From contig JBHJIZ010000062.1 in assembly GCA_050043005.1 (NCBI GenBank), positions 1 through 64,000 on the forward strand: DNA of 64,000 bases, in the 5' to 3' direction. The number at the start of each line of letters is the position of its first letter. Position 1 is the first letter of the stretch. Both the position numbers and the translations under genes were made by a program. This document shows, piece by piece, positions 54,482-63,072 of the stretch. The notes below the pieces were generated by a model. That model was not told where the DNA came from. It saw only the letters and a list, made by a program, of their open reading frames with translations, and did no database searches. Origin of the DNA: Thermohalobaculum sp050043005 (GTDB lineage Bacteria > Pseudomonadota > Alphaproteobacteria > Rhodobacterales > Rhodobacteraceae).

Positions 54482-56448
54482 AACGTGTGCCTGCGGCCAA
54501 TGCGCGGCGGCCATCGCATGATTTCCTGGCGTTCGGGTGTCCGGATCACTGTCTGAGTGAAGTGGTTTACTGAAACATACTCGGCCAGGAAGCGGTCGAG
54601 GATTGCGCCGAGAAGATAGGACCCCGAGCCTTCGAACGCGTTGTCTTCGATCGTTACCGTGACTTCGAGGCCGCGTGCTGACGACATCCCATGCTGTGTT
54701 CGAACGCGCCGGGTGACCGCGCGGCTCGAGACGGAACGTACACCTCGAATCCGACGCTCGGTCACACCGTCAGTCAGATCGGCAAAAAGGCTCAGAACAT
54801 CTTTCAGTGCGCGGGCGCCCTCACCTGCCCGCTTCTCCACCAAGCCAAGGTGATTGAGCGAAAGGATATTGATCAGACGCCACGTATTTTCGCCGGTGTA
54901 GTTCGGACGCGACCGATCGATCATGCCGCTGACAATCGGCTCGCGGGGTTTGGTTGGATGTGTCGCTGCCCGAATCCGGATCTGATCGTTGTCGAGTAAC
55001 AGAAAGTCTGCACCGGTTTCACCAGTCGGCAGATGCTCGGGCAGATGCCGGTTCGAACAGAGCGCGCGGACCGTGAGTTCGGAGATATCGTCTCCACGGT
55101 CAGCGGCCTTTTCGTGACCGATCATCGTCAGGAACATATCTGTTCCCATGTAATCCGAGCGCATACCGTACTTCGTTTCGTCACCGGTTCTGCGTCGCTG
55201 CATGCGCCGGATTGAATAGAAGAATGCAGACTGATGCGCCGTCTGATCTTCCGGCGAACTGTAGATCGGATAGACGTTCAAGCGCTCGGAATCGCCGGAC
55301 CGGTGAGCTGCAACGGAGACAACTCTATGCGGTTCAAAATCGAGATTGCGTGTTCGTTCGGGGACAATCTGATACTCAAACTCGTTCGGTCGTAGAAATA
55401 CACGATCGCAGGTCTTTTCAAACAGATTGATCGCCGACGCACAGAACAACCCAAAAGAGCTTTCATCCACCGTGCTCGATAGTCGTGGGTTAACTTCGTC
55501 AAAAACGAAAATCAGCTCGAATTCTGGAGACTCAACGTCGTCTAGATACTTCCCAAAATTCTTCAGGCTAAATCCCAAAAATTTCTGCGGAAACGTAAAG
55601 TAGTCCCTTATGTAATCGAAGCCGCGGAAGACACGGTGATCTATCGGATATAACGCTTCGTCATCGCCAAATCCAATCTGCTCCAGAACGTCCTCAATTG
55701 GAAGAGTCTTCGTGCGCCACTTTTGGTCATGGCCTTTCCAGCGAAGCGCCAGCTTAACGGTATGGCCGAAGATCTGCTCATAAAGCGCCACGGCCTGGGC
55801 TTCGTTGCCGGTGCAATGGATCCTAAGGTAGGGGATCTTCAATCCCTTGGCCCACGTCTTTGGTTTGTCTTCTGTCTGCTCAAGCGGAGGCTCGGCTTCG
55901 AGTAACCGCGCAGACCGAACCCTGAAGCCGAGACGGAGGCCTCCGAGGGCCTCGCGCGGAACGGTGACGTTCAAGGCTTCGATAGCAGCGACCGCACTCA
56001 CGTACTCGGTCTTCACCATCGTCAGTGGAAAGATCGCGATCTCGCACGCCAGTCGATAGCGGCAGGAAATTGAGCGGTCGCGTTCGCGGTATGCGGCGTC
56101 CAGGTACGACCCACGCTTGAGGAAGACGCCATCCCTTAAAGCCTCGTCACCGAAATCGGGCATCGCTTGTGCCTGGAAGACCGATGGGATTGGTGCCAGG
56201 AAGTTCGGGACCAATTGCTCGAGCAAGTTGTCCGTGAAATTCCCAAACTCGTGCTTCAGTTTCAACTGAACGCGCGTCGCCAGGAAGGCAGCCCCCTCCA
56301 TCAGCGATCCGATCATCGGGTCCGGCGCGTCCTGGGTCATCGATCCCAGCCGTTCCGCCACACCGGGATACTCTTCAGCGAACTCGGCCGCATGTTCGAA
56401 GAACAGTGCAAGCTCGCGGTTGTAGAGCTCCATAAACTCTCGGTTCAT
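54478..56448 (-). CDS. tssF: T6SS baseplate protein TssF
   Basis: A 656-residue baseplate wedge protein. MNREFMELYNRELALFFEHAAEFAEEYPGVAERLG (spread motif) is the conserved N-terminus of TssF/VasA. Length is as expected for the family. It is overlapped by tssG (four bases) and follows tssE after a 27-base gap, so these genes are one translational unit. It binds TssG, TssE and TssK in the baseplate. Confidence 0.96.
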   Translation of the reverse strand: MNREFMELYNRELALFFEHAAEFAEEYPGVAERLGSMTQDAPDPMIGSLMEGAAFLATRVQLKLKHEFGNFTDNLLEQLVPNFLAPIPSVFQAQAMPDFGDEALRDGVFLKRGSYLDAAYRERDRSISCRYRLACEIAIFPLTMVKTEYVSAVAAIEALNVTVPREALGGLRLGFRVRSARLLEAEPPLEQTEDKPKTWAKGLKIPYLRIHCTGNEAQAVALYEQIFGHTVKLALRWKGHDQKWRTKTLPIEDVLEQIGFGDDEALYPIDHRVFRGFDYIRDYFTFPQKFLGFSLKNFGKYLDDVESPEFELIFVFDEVNPRLSSTVDESSFGLFCASAINLFEKTCDRVFLRPNEFEYQIVPERTRNLDFEPHRVVSVAAHRSGDSERLNVYPIYSSPEDQTAHQSAFFYSIRRMQRRRTGDETKYGMRSDYMGTDMFLTMIGHEKAADRGDDISELTVRALCSNRHLPEHLPTGETGADFLLLDNDQIRIRAATHPTKPREPIVSGMIDRSRPNYTGENTWRLINILSLNHLGLVEKRAGEGARALKDVLSLFADLTDGVTERRIRGVRSVSSRAVTRRVRTQHGMSSARGLEVTVTIEDNAFEGSGSYLLGAILDRFLAEYVSVNHFTQTVIRTPERQEIMRWPPRIGRRHTL

Positions 56449-56475
56449 ACGGCGGATCTCACTCGGGCGGCCCTT

Positions 56476-57033
56476 TTAGTCCTGTATCTTGATGTCGCCG
56501 GACTGCAGCTCGACCTCTGTAACAAATTCGACCGATGTCGGAACAGGGTCTGCCCTCATGTCGGAACGCACAACAAATCGGATTGAAAGATCGGCTTCGT
56601 TGGCCGTATCCCGGAAGATCTCCAGCGTTTTGGGCAGCAGCCGCGGCTCATAATCCACGATAACGCGTCGAATATCGTCCTTGATCGCCTCGATCCGCAG
56701 TGTCTCATCGACAGTTTTGTTTGCGAGATCAGGCATCCCGTAATTCAGCACCGACCGCTTCACGTGATCGAGGCCTTCGACGAGTTCCGGGTCGGCCGAT
56801 TCAAGATTTGTCGTGTTCAACAAAGATTCCAGATCGACGCTCATGAGACGCTTGAGTTCACCATCCGACAAGCTGCGCCGCCTCGTGGCTGTCGCGCGTC
56901 TGCTTGCGATGACGCGTTCGCCGTCATGTGTCCGAATATCAAGCCGGTCTTTCGCATCCCCTGCAGCCGCAGCGCTGCGAAACGCATACATCAATGGTGC
57001 CCGGAGTTGCTCGGAGGCCTTTGTTTTGGCCAT
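56476..57033 (-). CDS. tssE: T6SS baseplate protein TssE (gp25-like)
   Basis: About 185 residues from ATG 57033, chosen because it begins right after the tagJ stop (57047) and has GAGG upstream; the frame upstream overlaps tagJ. The gp25/lysozyme-like fold is seen in DHVKRSVLNYGMPDLANKTVD and IRRVIVDYEPRLLPKTL. It is the baseplate wedge that starts sheath polymerisation. Confidence 0.92.
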   Translation of the reverse strand: MAKTKASEQLRAPLMYAFRSAAAAGDAKDRLDIRTHDGERVIASRRATATRRRSLSDGELKRLMSVDLESLLNTTNLESADPELVEGLDHVKRSVLNYGMPDLANKTVDETLRIEAIKDDIRRVIVDYEPRLLPKTLEIFRDTANEADLSIRFVVRSDMRADPVPTSVEFVTEVELQSGDIKIQD

Positions 57034-57046
57034 CAGTCGATTGACC

Positions 57047-57844
57047 TCAGATCTGGAAGCGCGCTTCCCGAATGTCCAGAATCGGGAAATCTTCTTCAGC
57101 ACTCATCAGAACACGTTGGCCAATTCCAGTAAACACATCCGATCCGGAGTCAACCCAGGCCGTGCCGCGTGCCATCGTGTACTCGCGTTCCTCGGACTTC
57201 TCTGCGCCGACATAGCGCACAGGAACATAGCCGTGCAAAACACGCCCATCCTTCCAGGTGAAATGCGCTGCGGCCCATACGAAATGATTCAGCTGAGACG
57301 GTTTTTCCACGCGCAGCGATGTCAGGGCCGTGAACGGGACCCAGCAATAATCGCCCTCTGTCGGAAGGAACGCTTCGAGCATCGGACCGTAGCGGCCGTC
57401 GCCGTCCATCAGCCATTCGAACTCGGTCCCATCAACGTTACCAGAGGCGGAAGACGCTTCCGCCAATGCCTCTTCGCGCAACGTGGCACCGGCCGCCACG
57501 TCGCCCGACATGTGCAATTCAAACGCTTTCGCGAAGCCTGCCATCCAGTCTTCTGGATCGCCAACGATCGCGGGAGCTGTCGCAGAACTGTGCGCTTCCT
57601 GACGCTGATGTTCGAGCTTGGTGAGGATCTGGAACTGCTTCCAAATGGGCGACTGAGCCTGCGACGCCGTCAGCAGTGCTTCAAGCTGAGCGTCTGCCCG
57701 GTCCCATTCGCCGTTTAGACAGAAGATCTGAAAGAGTTGTGCCCGGGATTCGGGATCGCCCGGGTCATTCTTTACCGCCGATTTGGCGTGGGAAAGGGCG
57801 GCGTCGAACTTGCCCTCTTTGAGTGCGTCAAGAGCATCCGACAT
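57047..57844 (-). CDS. tagJ: T6SS accessory protein TagJ (ImpE)
   Basis: A 265-residue protein. The N-terminal TPR-like helices (LKEGKFDAALSHAKSAVKNDPGD) and the C-terminal beta domain (YCWVPFTALTSLRVEKP, PVRYVG) fit ImpE/TagJ. In Pseudomonas TagJ binds TssB and helps the ClpV ATPase to act on the sheath. It is 13 bases before the tssE start and 41 bases after hcp, in the same orientation. Confidence 0.9.
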   Translation of the reverse strand: MSDALDALKEGKFDAALSHAKSAVKNDPGDPESRAQLFQIFCLNGEWDRADAQLEALLTASQAQSPIWKQFQILTKLEHQRQEAHSSATAPAIVGDPEDWMAGFAKAFELHMSGDVAAGATLREEALAEASSASGNVDGTEFEWLMDGDGRYGPMLEAFLPTEGDYCWVPFTALTSLRVEKPSQLNHFVWAAAHFTWKDGRVLHGYVPVRYVGAEKSEEREYTMARGTAWVDSGSDVFTGIGQRVLMSAEEDFPILDIREARFQI

Positions 57845-57885
57845 ACCGCCCTCCCCCTTTTTGCGGTTATATGAACGCTGTCAAA

Positions 57886-58368
57886 TCAGACAGCGATGTT
57901 CTTTGCGATATTGAAACCGAAGTCGACTGCACCAGCACCGCCACCCTTATCGTCCTGCGGGGTGTAGGTGATCTTCCATTCGCGGAAGTTGAGCGAGACG
58001 TTCTCCGTCAGGCGGTCTTCGCCACCCGAACCTCCGGTAGAAACCGACGTCACGATGAGCTCTTTCATGTCGAGCTTGATGTACTCCAGCGGTTTGTCGC
58101 CGGCCTTGCGCACGATCAGGTTTGCGCTTTCAATGTGCGAACCCTTGGCGCAAGCCTGCATCAGCGTGACCGAGCCTTTGTCGACCCACTTGGTGATGCC
58201 AAGGTCCTGGAAATTGGCCTTGCCAGCACCGCCGCCGCCGCCGACGTGCATGGTGCCCGACTGGGACATTCCCCACGACCAGGCCAGAACATCGTTCTCA
58301 CCTTTGTGGTCGTTGTCTTCGGACTCGCCAGCGACACCCTTGATTTTGATGAACATATCAACAGCCAT
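57886..58368 (-). CDS. hcp: Hcp tube protein (TssD), second copy in transcription order
   Basis: A 160-residue Hcp of normal length. Hcp hexamers stack to form the inner tube of the T6SS. MAVDMFIKIKGVAGESED and the following VLAWSWGMSQSG are the family start, and the C-terminal PQDDKGGGAGAVDFGFN is typical. It differs from the neighbouring copy by very few residues (Glu80 versus Ala80, shuffled Gly/Ala near 147-149, Ala159 versus Ser159). AGGAG precedes the ATG. The two copies probably arose from a recent duplication. Confidence 0.95.
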   Translation of the reverse strand: MAVDMFIKIKGVAGESEDNDHKGENDVLAWSWGMSQSGTMHVGGGGGAGKANFQDLGITKWVDKGSVTLMQACAKGSHIESANLIVRKAGDKPLEYIKLDMKELIVTSVSTGGSGGEDRLTENVSLNFREWKITYTPQDDKGGGAGAVDFGFNIAKNIAV

Positions 58369-58472
58369 GGAACTTCTCCTATGGATTTGGATTTTGGTTT
58401 GGCCCCCTTGCGGTGACCGGATCTGATTTCAAGTCGTATGCAGGGCGAAGAAATACATCGACCCTACGCGTA

Positions 58473-58496
58473 CACGAGGGGATTACTCCCCTCGTG
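58473..58496. repeat. Perfect 10-bp hairpin between the two hcp genes
   Basis: CACGAGGGGA, loop TTAC, then TCCCCTCGTG. There is no T-run on the minus-strand side, so it probably is not a full terminator. It lies 14 bases after the stop of the first hcp gene and may act as an mRNA-stabilising or processing element that adjusts the amounts of the two transcripts. Confidence 0.65.
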
Positions 58497-58510
58497 ATCT
58501 CGGGATCGCG

Positions 58511-58993
58511 TCAGACAGAGATGTTCTTTGCGATGTTGAAGCCGAAGTCGACTGCACCGCCACCGGCACCCTTGTCGTCTTGCGGGGTGTAGGTGATCTT
58601 CCACTCGCGGAAGTTCAGCGAGACGTTTTCGGTCAGGCGGTCTTCGCCACCCGAACCACCGGTCGAAACCGACGTCACAATCAATTCTTTCATGTCGAGC
58701 TTGATGTACTCCAGCGGCTTGTCGCCTGCCTTTCGTACGATCAGGTTCGCGCTCGCGATGTGGCTACCCTTGGCGCAAGCCTGCATCAGTGTGACCGAGC
58801 CTTTGTCGACCCATTTGGTGATGCCAAGGTCCTGGAAATTGGCCTTGCCGGCACCGCCGCCGCCACCGACGTGCATGGTGCCCGACTGGGACATTCCCCA
58901 CGACCAGGCCAGAACATCGTTCTCACCCTTGTGGTCGTTGTCTTCGGACTCTCCGGCGACGCCTTTGATTTTGATGAACATATCAACAGCCAT
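58511..58993 (-). CDS. hcp: Hcp tube protein (TssD), first copy in transcription order
   Basis: A 160-residue copy almost identical to the neighbour at 57886, with the same ribosome site (ATAGGAGAAGTTCC before ATG). It is preceded by a strong predicted promoter and separated from tssC by an intrinsic terminator. This suggests its own transcription control, which fits the high amounts of Hcp needed for tube assembly. Confidence 0.95.
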   Translation of the reverse strand: MAVDMFIKIKGVAGESEDNDHKGENDVLAWSWGMSQSGTMHVGGGGGAGKANFQDLGITKWVDKGSVTLMQACAKGSHIASANLIVRKAGDKPLEYIKLDMKELIVTSVSTGGSGGEDRLTENVSLNFREWKITYTPQDDKGAGGGAVDFGFNIAKNISV

Positions 58994-59052
58994 GGAACTT
59001 CTCCTATGGTTTGAGTTTCGGTTTCAGAATGGTCGTCTTAATCGACCTAATC

Positions 59053-59081
59053 AATATACTATCACTTAATTTGACATTCAA
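59053..59081 (-). promoter_or_regulatory. Predicted sigma-70 promoter for hcp
   Basis: On the minus strand TTGAAT, 17 bases, TATATT (-10 complement of 59053-59058, -35 complement of 59076-59081). Spacing is optimal and both boxes are near consensus. The predicted start (about 59046) lies about 52 bases before the hcp ATG. The palindrome at 59090-59105 lies just upstream of the -35. Confidence 0.6.
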
Positions 59082-59089
59082 GTCCAGTA

Positions 59090-59105
59090 TGTGACTTTCG
59101 TCACA
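59090..59105. promoter_or_regulatory. CRP-like palindrome upstream of the hcp promoter
   Basis: TGTGA CTTTCG TCACA. The palindrome is centred about 52 bases upstream of the predicted transcription start. It has the same TGTGA-N6-TCACA form as the site at 50756-50771. The regulator is unknown. Confidence 0.6.
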
Positions 59106-59112
59106 ACGGACG

Positions 59113-59142
59113 AAAAAAAAATGCGGGTGCCAGGGCACCCGC
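59113..59142 (-). terminator. Strong intrinsic terminator after tssC
   Basis: On the minus strand GCGGGTGCC and GGCACCCGC form a near-perfect stem, followed by AT-rich sequence with nine T (complement of A 59113-59121). It lies 8 bases after the tssC stop and separates the tssB-tssC transcript from the hcp promoter. Confidence 0.9.
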
Positions 59143-59149
59143 GCCGTTA

Positions 59150-60646
59150 TCAGTCGTTCGGCATCCGCGAAACGAGGCTCAATCCGACGTCGACGCCTTC
59201 GAGTTGGTAATGCGGGCGCAGGAAAAACTTGGCGAAGTAGTAGCCTGGATTCTCCTCGTCTTCGCGAATCTCGACCTTGGCATCCGCAAGCGGTTTGCGC
59301 GCCTTGGTTTCCTCGGTCGACCCTTCAGGGTTCCCGTCGACATAGTTGCTGATCCAGCTCTGGAGCCAGACTTCCATGTCGCGCTTTTCCTTGAACGACC
59401 CAACGGCATCGCGAACCATGCACTTCAGGTAATGTGCAAAGCGGCAAGTCGCGAACATGTAGGGCAGTCGTGCCGAGAGGTTATCGGCAGCGGTCGCCTC
59501 GACACCGTTCGGTCCCTCGAAAACCCGCGGCTTGAACAGCGACTGCGCACCGATGAAAGCGGCCTTATCGGTATTCTTACGGTGGATCAAAGGAATCATG
59601 CCCGACTTTGCGAGTTCGGCCTCGCGCCGGTCAGGGATCGCGACTTCCGTCGGGCACTTCATATCGATGCCACCGTCGTCAGTCTTGAAGGTGTGGGTTG
59701 GAAGGTTCTCAACCTCCCCACCCGACGTGACGCCACGGATCCGCGTGCACCAGCCGTACTCCTTGAAGGCACGGTTGACGTTTACGGCCATAGAGTAGGC
59801 TGCGTTGATCCACGCATACTTGCCGCCATCGTGTCCGTCGACTTCCTCCTCGAAGCCAAACTCTTCGACCGGCTCGGTCTTCGCGCCGAACGGCACCCGA
59901 CCGAGCGTACGCGGCATGCAAAGGCCGATATAGCGGCTGTCCTCGCTGTCGCGCAGGGTCTTCCAGGCCGAGTATTCCGGCGTATCAAACACCTTCGAGA
60001 GATCGCGCGGATTGTTGATCTCGGACCAGTCGTCCATGCCCATCAGCGACGGTGCGACACCGGTAAACATCGGCGCATGGCAAGCACCACAGATCTTTGA
60101 CATGTCGCGCAGCAGCTGGACGTCCATCGGCGAGTGATCGAAGTAGTAGTCCATCGTCAATGCGCCGTATGGCTCACCACCGAGCTGACCGAACTCATGC
60201 TCGTACATCTTCTTGAAGATCGGCGATTGATCCCAGCGCTGACCCGGGAACGATTTCAGCGTACGGAATAGCTCTTGCTTACCAACGTTCATCACGCGGA
60301 TTTTCAGGGACGCGTCTGTTTCCGAATTCATCACCAAGTGGTGCAGACCGCGCCACGAGCTCTCCAGCTGCTGGAAGGGCTCTGAGTGCATGATGGCGTT
60401 CATCTGATCCGAGAGTTTCTCGTCCAAACGCGCGATCATTTCCTCGATTGTGTCGAGAACGTCCTCTTTGACAACGTTCTGATCTGCAAGCGCTTCCTTG
60501 ACGAGGACGCCGATCGCGTTGTCGACATCACTCGCCGCGCGCTCGGTCCGCGGTTTGAAACTCTGTTGAAGCAGATCGGCAAACTCATCCGGAGTTTGCG
60601 TTTCAGTTGCCTCGGCGCCGCCTGCGGCTTCGGCTTCCGTGCTCAT
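59150..60646 (-). CDS. tssC: T6SS contractile sheath large subunit TssC
   Basis: A 498-residue protein. TssC and TssB form the contractile sheath. The conserved N-terminal half (LESSWRGLHHLVMNSETD, DYYFDHSPMDVQLLRDMSKI) and the C-terminal LQSWISNYVDGNPEGS ... LADAKVEIREDEENPGYY match the family. GGAGG lies upstream of the start. It is 17 bases downstream of tssB and followed by a strong terminator. Confidence 0.97.
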   Translation of the reverse strand: MSTEAEAAGGAEATETQTPDEFADLLQQSFKPRTERAASDVDNAIGVLVKEALADQNVVKEDVLDTIEEMIARLDEKLSDQMNAIMHSEPFQQLESSWRGLHHLVMNSETDASLKIRVMNVGKQELFRTLKSFPGQRWDQSPIFKKMYEHEFGQLGGEPYGALTMDYYFDHSPMDVQLLRDMSKICGACHAPMFTGVAPSLMGMDDWSEINNPRDLSKVFDTPEYSAWKTLRDSEDSRYIGLCMPRTLGRVPFGAKTEPVEEFGFEEEVDGHDGGKYAWINAAYSMAVNVNRAFKEYGWCTRIRGVTSGGEVENLPTHTFKTDDGGIDMKCPTEVAIPDRREAELAKSGMIPLIHRKNTDKAAFIGAQSLFKPRVFEGPNGVEATAADNLSARLPYMFATCRFAHYLKCMVRDAVGSFKEKRDMEVWLQSWISNYVDGNPEGSTEETKARKPLADAKVEIREDEENPGYYFAKFFLRPHYQLEGVDVGLSLVSRMPND

Positions 60647-60663
60647 ACCTTCGCTCCTCCCGA

Positions 60664-61185
60664 TTACTCGTCGCCGTCACTCGCTGCAGCGGCAGCGTCG
60701 TGTTTTTCCTTCAGCGCGGACATCAACTCCGGATCGTTCAGAAGCTGCTTGAGCTTGTCTTCCGCATCGACCTTGCCATCCATGTAGCGGGTCAAGTTGG
60801 CAAGCGCCTCGCGCGCCTCGAGCAGTTTCGCAACGGGCTCAACCTGACGCGCGATGGCGGTTGGGTTGAAGTCGTCCATTTTCTTGAAACGCAGGTTGAC
60901 GGCCAGTTTATCCCCGCCTTCACCCAGCTTGTTATCGACACTGAATGCAAGACCAGGCTCGATCTTGGACATACGCTCGTCGAAATTGTCCATGTCGAAC
61001 TCGAGGAACTCGCGCTCCGCGACGTCATCCTTTTCGACGCCTGGATCGTTGCCCGAGAGGTCGGCCATCGCGCCCATGACGAATGGAATTTCGATTTTCT
61101 TTTGTGCGTCATACGGATCGTCATAGGCGATGTGAACGCGGGGCATCCGGTTACGACGGATGAATTTCTGACCAGTGTCAGCCAT
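60664..61185 (-). CDS. tssB: T6SS contractile sheath small subunit TssB
   Basis: A 173-residue sheath subunit of normal length. RNRMPRVHIAYD (near the start) and FVMGAMADLSGN are typical, followed by the C-terminal ANLTRYMDGKVDAEDKLKQLL. GAGGAG lies upstream. TssB pairs with TssC, encoded 17 bases downstream, so the two are made together. Confidence 0.97.
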   Translation of the reverse strand: MADTGQKFIRRNRMPRVHIAYDDPYDAQKKIEIPFVMGAMADLSGNDPGVEKDDVAEREFLEFDMDNFDERMSKIEPGLAFSVDNKLGEGGDKLAVNLRFKKMDDFNPTAIARQVEPVAKLLEAREALANLTRYMDGKVDAEDKLKQLLNDPELMSALKEKHDAAAAASDGDE

Positions 61186-61373
61186 CCCAGTCTCCTCATG
61201 ATTTCAGATGAACTAACGAATTCCAACCTTTCAAAACACTTCGCAGTGTGGCCGCATTCACTCCATCTTGCAAGCCACAATTCCCAGTTTCTGAACGATG
61301 GAAAGGCTCCACGGCGCAGGTTTGCGCCACCTGAAGGCATGCATAACATCTACATGAGAATGCTTACAATCCT
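61186..61373. other. Gap between tssA and tssB
   Basis: About 190 bases. I found no terminator with a T-run and no clear sigma-70 or sigma-54 site. A promoter for tssB-tssC could be here, but it is not visible to me. Confidence 0.4.
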
Positions 61374-63011
61374 CTACCAGCCGGAAGATGACTGCTGCTC
61401 TGGATCCTTGACCTTCAAGGATCCGTCAGGAAGCACGTCGCCAAGAAGCTCGATGAAATTCTTGGACGCAAGCTCCAACGCGCGTTCGATGATCAGCGCA
61501 ACCGGGCTCGTCGGCTCGGCGACCCGGTAGTAGGTTAGAACCTTGTTCATGAGCTCGACGGCCTCTGGTCTCGAGTTCGCAACGAACTTCTCGCAATCGT
61601 CTTCCGGTGTTTCCTCTACCTCGTCCTCGACAACCGCATCGTTCCCGGCCGACGCTTCTACAGCATCATTCTGAACGTCGTCGTTCGAGCTCTCGCCCCA
61701 TGAACTCTCCGCCTCAGGCTCGGTCGGCTGATCATTTGAGTCTGCTTCCTGAGAGACGTCGTCATTGGTCGAGGAGTAGTCGTCGTTCTGGCTCCCATCA
61801 TCCGCACTGCTGCTCTCGTCCAACACAGCGTCGTTGCCAGTCGGCTCATCATTGTCGGAAACCGCTTCGTCTTCCAGCCCAGCATCTTCCCAAGAGCTGT
61901 CTTCGCTCTCCGCAGGAGCGTCATTTGTGTAGTCAGGACTTGGGTTCCGCTGGTCGAGCATCGAAAGCGAAACTTCAAACCAGGGCTCCCGTCCGAAGGT
62001 CACATATGCCGAGCTCGCGGTATCGGGCATAAGATCGTTCACGAGTTCGTAGAAATTCTTCGACGCTGCATTCTGTGCTTCGCGCAACAGGATGGGCGCA
62101 GGACTAGAAGGTTCGTTCAGCGCAAAATACTTTGCGGCCGCATGCATCGCTTCAATTGCGTCTTCGCGATTTGCGACGGACCCGGCCGGAAGCTGCACGA
62201 GGACGGATGCCGAGCCTCCCGCTGCCGCACCACCGGCGGCATCGCCAGCCGTGCCGTCCGATGCAGCATCGCCATCGCCCGAGCTCCCAGTCGCACTTTC
62301 GATCATCGCGATGGCGTTTTCGAGCGCCTTCGGAAGATTATCCAACGTGGGCGCACTCTCGTACCCGGCCTCTTCGATACAAACCAGACGGATCCCGGCG
62401 AGGGCATCTCGCGCCTGCTTTAATGCGGCGAGAGAACCATCGCGCTCGCCTTCATCAGCCTCAGCGATGGCTGCGGTCAGCGTACCTGAATCGTAGCGCT
62501 CCTCCTCTTCGCGGGGGTTGGCGTCACCCGCCGCAATGAGCCATTTGCGAAGCGTGAGCGGGCCGGATCGGCGAGAGGCTACAATTCGGGTGTGCTGGAA
62601 CGGCAGGACCGAGCTCGCGTTGTCGTCCAGCGTTGAGAGCTGGCCCATGCCCAGTTCAAGAAAGTCGGCGGCCTGCGGGTGGACGTCGGCCCAATGCTCT
62701 TTCAGCAATCGATGGATCGCATCGATTGTCTCGGCAAAACCCGGGAGATCGCCTTCGAGGATGCGTAGCTTCGCGAGCGGCACCAAGACCCTCAGATCAC
62801 GCGTACGTTCGAGCAATTCGCCGATCTGATCGTAATATGTATGGCCCTTGAGAGACGCCGGATCCCAACTGAAATAGCGTTCGGGCCAAGCCATGCTGAC
62901 ATTGGCTTCGAAGTTCATGAAGTCGCCGTCAAACTCCATATCCAGATCGGGGCCACAAGGCTGGTCGTCTGAAATGGGATCGGTGATGGCGGCGAGATCT
63001 ATGTTCGCCAT
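61374..63011 (-). CDS. tssA: T6SS protein TssA with duplicated C-terminal module and acidic linker
   Basis: A 545-residue protein, longer than most short-form TssA. The N-terminal ImpA domain is clear: PISDDQPCGPDLDMEFD, and RDLRVLVPLAKLRILEGDLPGF. The C-terminal helix module occurs twice: residues 282-330 (ending ASKNFYELVNDLMPD) and 481-529 (ending ASKNFIELLGDVLPD), 20 of 49 identical by hand count. Between them, residues about 360-475 are an Asp/Ser/Glu/Asn-rich linker, almost without basic residues. TssA controls baseplate and sheath assembly. It follows the CHAT gene by 61 bases. Confidence 0.9.
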   Translation of the reverse strand: MANIDLAAITDPISDDQPCGPDLDMEFDGDFMNFEANVSMAWPERYFSWDPASLKGHTYYDQIGELLERTRDLRVLVPLAKLRILEGDLPGFAETIDAIHRLLKEHWADVHPQAADFLELGMGQLSTLDDNASSVLPFQHTRIVASRRSGPLTLRKWLIAAGDANPREEEERYDSGTLTAAIAEADEGERDGSLAALKQARDALAGIRLVCIEEAGYESAPTLDNLPKALENAIAMIESATGSSGDGDAASDGTAGDAAGGAAAGGSASVLVQLPAGSVANREDAIEAMHAAAKYFALNEPSSPAPILLREAQNAASKNFYELVNDLMPDTASSAYVTFGREPWFEVSLSMLDQRNPSPDYTNDAPAESEDSSWEDAGLEDEAVSDNDEPTGNDAVLDESSSADDGSQNDDYSSTNDDVSQEADSNDQPTEPEAESSWGESSNDDVQNDAVEASAGNDAVVEDEVEETPEDDCEKFVANSRPEAVELMNKVLTYYRVAEPTSPVALIIERALELASKNFIELLGDVLPDGSLKVKDPEQQSSSGW

Positions 63012-63072
63012 GTCAACAGATCTTTCCTAAGTCGTTCATGTTCGTCCAGATACACTAGGCGTCCGAGCGAAC

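Noticed and set aside
61186..61373. Sigma-54 promoter before tssB
   Set aside because: A TGG ... TGC pattern exists but the GG-GC spacing is 11-12 bases rather than 10, so it does not fit.
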